A stretch of 64,000 nucleotides of DNA, taken from contig NZ_KB851219.1 in assembly GCF_000368265.1 (NCBI RefSeq), positions 2,226,484 through 2,290,483 on the forward strand, in the 5' to 3' direction. Numbering within the stretch: the stretch's first letter is position 1; each line of letters begins with the position of its first letter. The position numbers and the translations under genes were made by a program. The notes beneath the pieces are model-generated. The model saw only the letters and a list, made by a program, of their open reading frames with translations, was not told where the DNA came from and did no database searches. Source of the DNA: Acinetobacter brisouisimilis. GTDB lineage: Bacteria > Pseudomonadota > Gammaproteobacteria > Pseudomonadales > Moraxellaceae. Below are positions 63,272 through 64,000 of this stretch, piece after piece.

Positions 63272-63889
63272 TTAAAACGGTAAATCATCATCTAAGTCAG
63301 TCGGTGCTGGTGCCGCAGCTGGTTTTGGCTTAGCTGCTTGGTTGTTATTAAAACCACCTTGGGCATTGTTATTGCCTGCGCCATAGTTGTTGAAACCGCC
63401 GCCTTGGCTACCACCTTGCTGATTAAAGCCAGTATTTTGACCATAACCACCACTGTAGTTGTTATTACTATTAGCACCGCCTTGCTGATTATTATTGTTA
63501 AAACGCGGTTGACCATAACCTGAGTTATCGCCTGCGCCTTGTTCTGACTGACCACGGGTTGAATCCAGCATTTGCATCTGATCACCACGGATTTCAGTGC
63601 TGTAGCGCTCCTGACCGTTTTGATCTGTCCATTGGCGAGTACGCAGTGAGCCTTCAATATAGACTTTTGAACCTTTACGTAAATATTGCTGAGCAATTTC
63701 ACCTAAACGGTTATGCAATACAATACGATGCCATTCGGTTTGCTCTTTTCGCTCACCTGTACTTTTGTCTACCCAAGAATCACTCGTTGCAATTGAGAAC
63801 TGAGTTAACGACCCACCATTTGGAAAAGTCTTGGTTTCAGGATCTCGACCCAATGTACCGACCAAAATAACTTTATTGACACCACGCAT
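63272..63889 (-). CDS. ssb: Single-stranded DNA-binding protein SSB
   Basis: 205 residues. N-terminal OB fold ([21 protein letters not shown]..., key residues W34 and the [15 protein letters not shown] strand). A long Gly/Asn/Gln-rich linker (about 115-190) and the acidic tip DLDDDLPF, which recruits repair and replication partners. Length is near that of other Acinetobacter SSBs. 52 nt separate it from the end of the next leftward gene. Confidence 0.96.
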   Translation of the reverse strand: MRGVNKVILVGTLGRDPETKTFPNGGSLTQFSIATSDSWVDKSTGERKEQTEWHRIVLHNRLGEIAQQYLRKGSKVYIEGSLRTRQWTDQNGQERYSTEIRGDQMQMLDSTRGQSEQGAGDNSGYGQPRFNNNNQQGGANSNNNYSGGYGQNTGFNQQGGSQGGGFNNYGAGNNNAQGGFNNNQAAKPKPAAAPAPTDLDDDLPF

Positions 63890-63940
63890 TCGCTACTATC
63901 TTCCTATATGTTTCTACGTTTTACTTTATAAGAGTTATCT

Positions 63941-64000
63941 TCAAATGACTAGCTCTTTCCCCAACAAGTGCGTTAAATGTTGTCGCGCAGTTTCATCTAG
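63941..64000 (-). CDS. C-terminal end of an unidentified leftward gene (partial)
   Basis: From the window edge the minus-strand frame reads LDETARQHLTHLLGKELVI and then TGA (63943-63941). Only 19 residues are visible, too few to name the gene. Its stop is 52 nt upstream of ssb on the same strand, so it may be cotranscribed. Confidence 0.45.
   Translation of the reverse strand, partial: LDETARQHLTHLLGKELVI

Noticed and set aside
63338..63523. Repetitive region in ssb as a satellite or repeat element
   Set aside because: It is the coding sequence of the normal Gly/Asn/Gln-rich SSB linker.

Overview
The window is chromosomal DNA of a gammaproteobacterium, almost certainly Acinetobacter (Moraxellaceae). 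The points in favour are a close match in length and sequence to the Acinetobacter fatty acyl-CoA reductase Acr1, a division/cell-wall cluster that stops at mraY, dispersed his genes, and a low-to-moderate GC content. The species cannot be fixed from the sequence alone. No prophage, IS element, plasmid backbone or CRISPR array was seen. Most of the window is core metabolism with a few accessory blocks.

Layout. 1-9.6 kb: end of a class A penicillin-binding protein gene, rlmA, then the leftward operon rsmH-ftsL-ftsI-murE-murF-mraY, and a sulfate-binding protein. 10-12.3 kb: a small secreted protein, gltX, and a tRNA operon (Ala-GGC, Glu-TTC, Glu-TTC). 12.4-19.8 kb: a small zinc-ribbon membrane protein and a complete heavy-metal efflux set, czcI-czcC-czcB-czcA-czcD, all leftward. 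20.2-24.3 kb: GT2 glycosyltransferase, DedA-like membrane protein, family-21 (ceramide glucosyltransferase-like) glycosyltransferase, and the ABC-F factor ettA. 24.5-34.3 kb: O-acetylhomoserine sulfhydrylase, acr1, a DinB-like protein, tex, ompR-envZ, and an acetyl-CoA hydrolase/CoA-transferase. 34.3-37.5 kb: a FadL-type porin, an outer-membrane barrel protein, a decayed FTR1 iron permease and a periplasmic cupredoxin. 37.6-45.1 kb: tRNA-Phe, a GNAT protein, hisB-hisH, an exonuclease, hisA, thrB, hisF, a barrel protein and tRNA-Thr. 45.3-49.1 kb: a methyltransferase, an FAD oxidoreductase and an MTHFR-related protein.

49.5-53.3 kb is a compact operon: a NemR-like redox-sensing repressor with an inverted-repeat operator at its own promoter, followed by a DJ-1/Hsp31 family protein, an aldehyde dehydrogenase and a zinc-independent medium-chain reductase. 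This reads as a reactive-aldehyde/electrophile defence unit.

53.6-59.8 kb is the most unusual part. A 1152-residue protein joins a complete NCS1 (nucleobase/cytosine permease type) transporter to a cysteine module, a histidine kinase and a receiver domain. It overlaps the gene of a LuxR-type response regulator. Divergently transcribed is a stand-alone NCS1 transporter, a clear paralogue of the kinase's membrane half, carrying the same cysteine module with identical spacing (CVVC, 19 residues, CSLC). A 16-bp dyad lies in the shared upstream region. This looks like a transporter plus transporter-derived receptor ('transceptor') pair.

The window closes with a SWIM/SNF2 helicase, ssb, and the last codons of another leftward gene.
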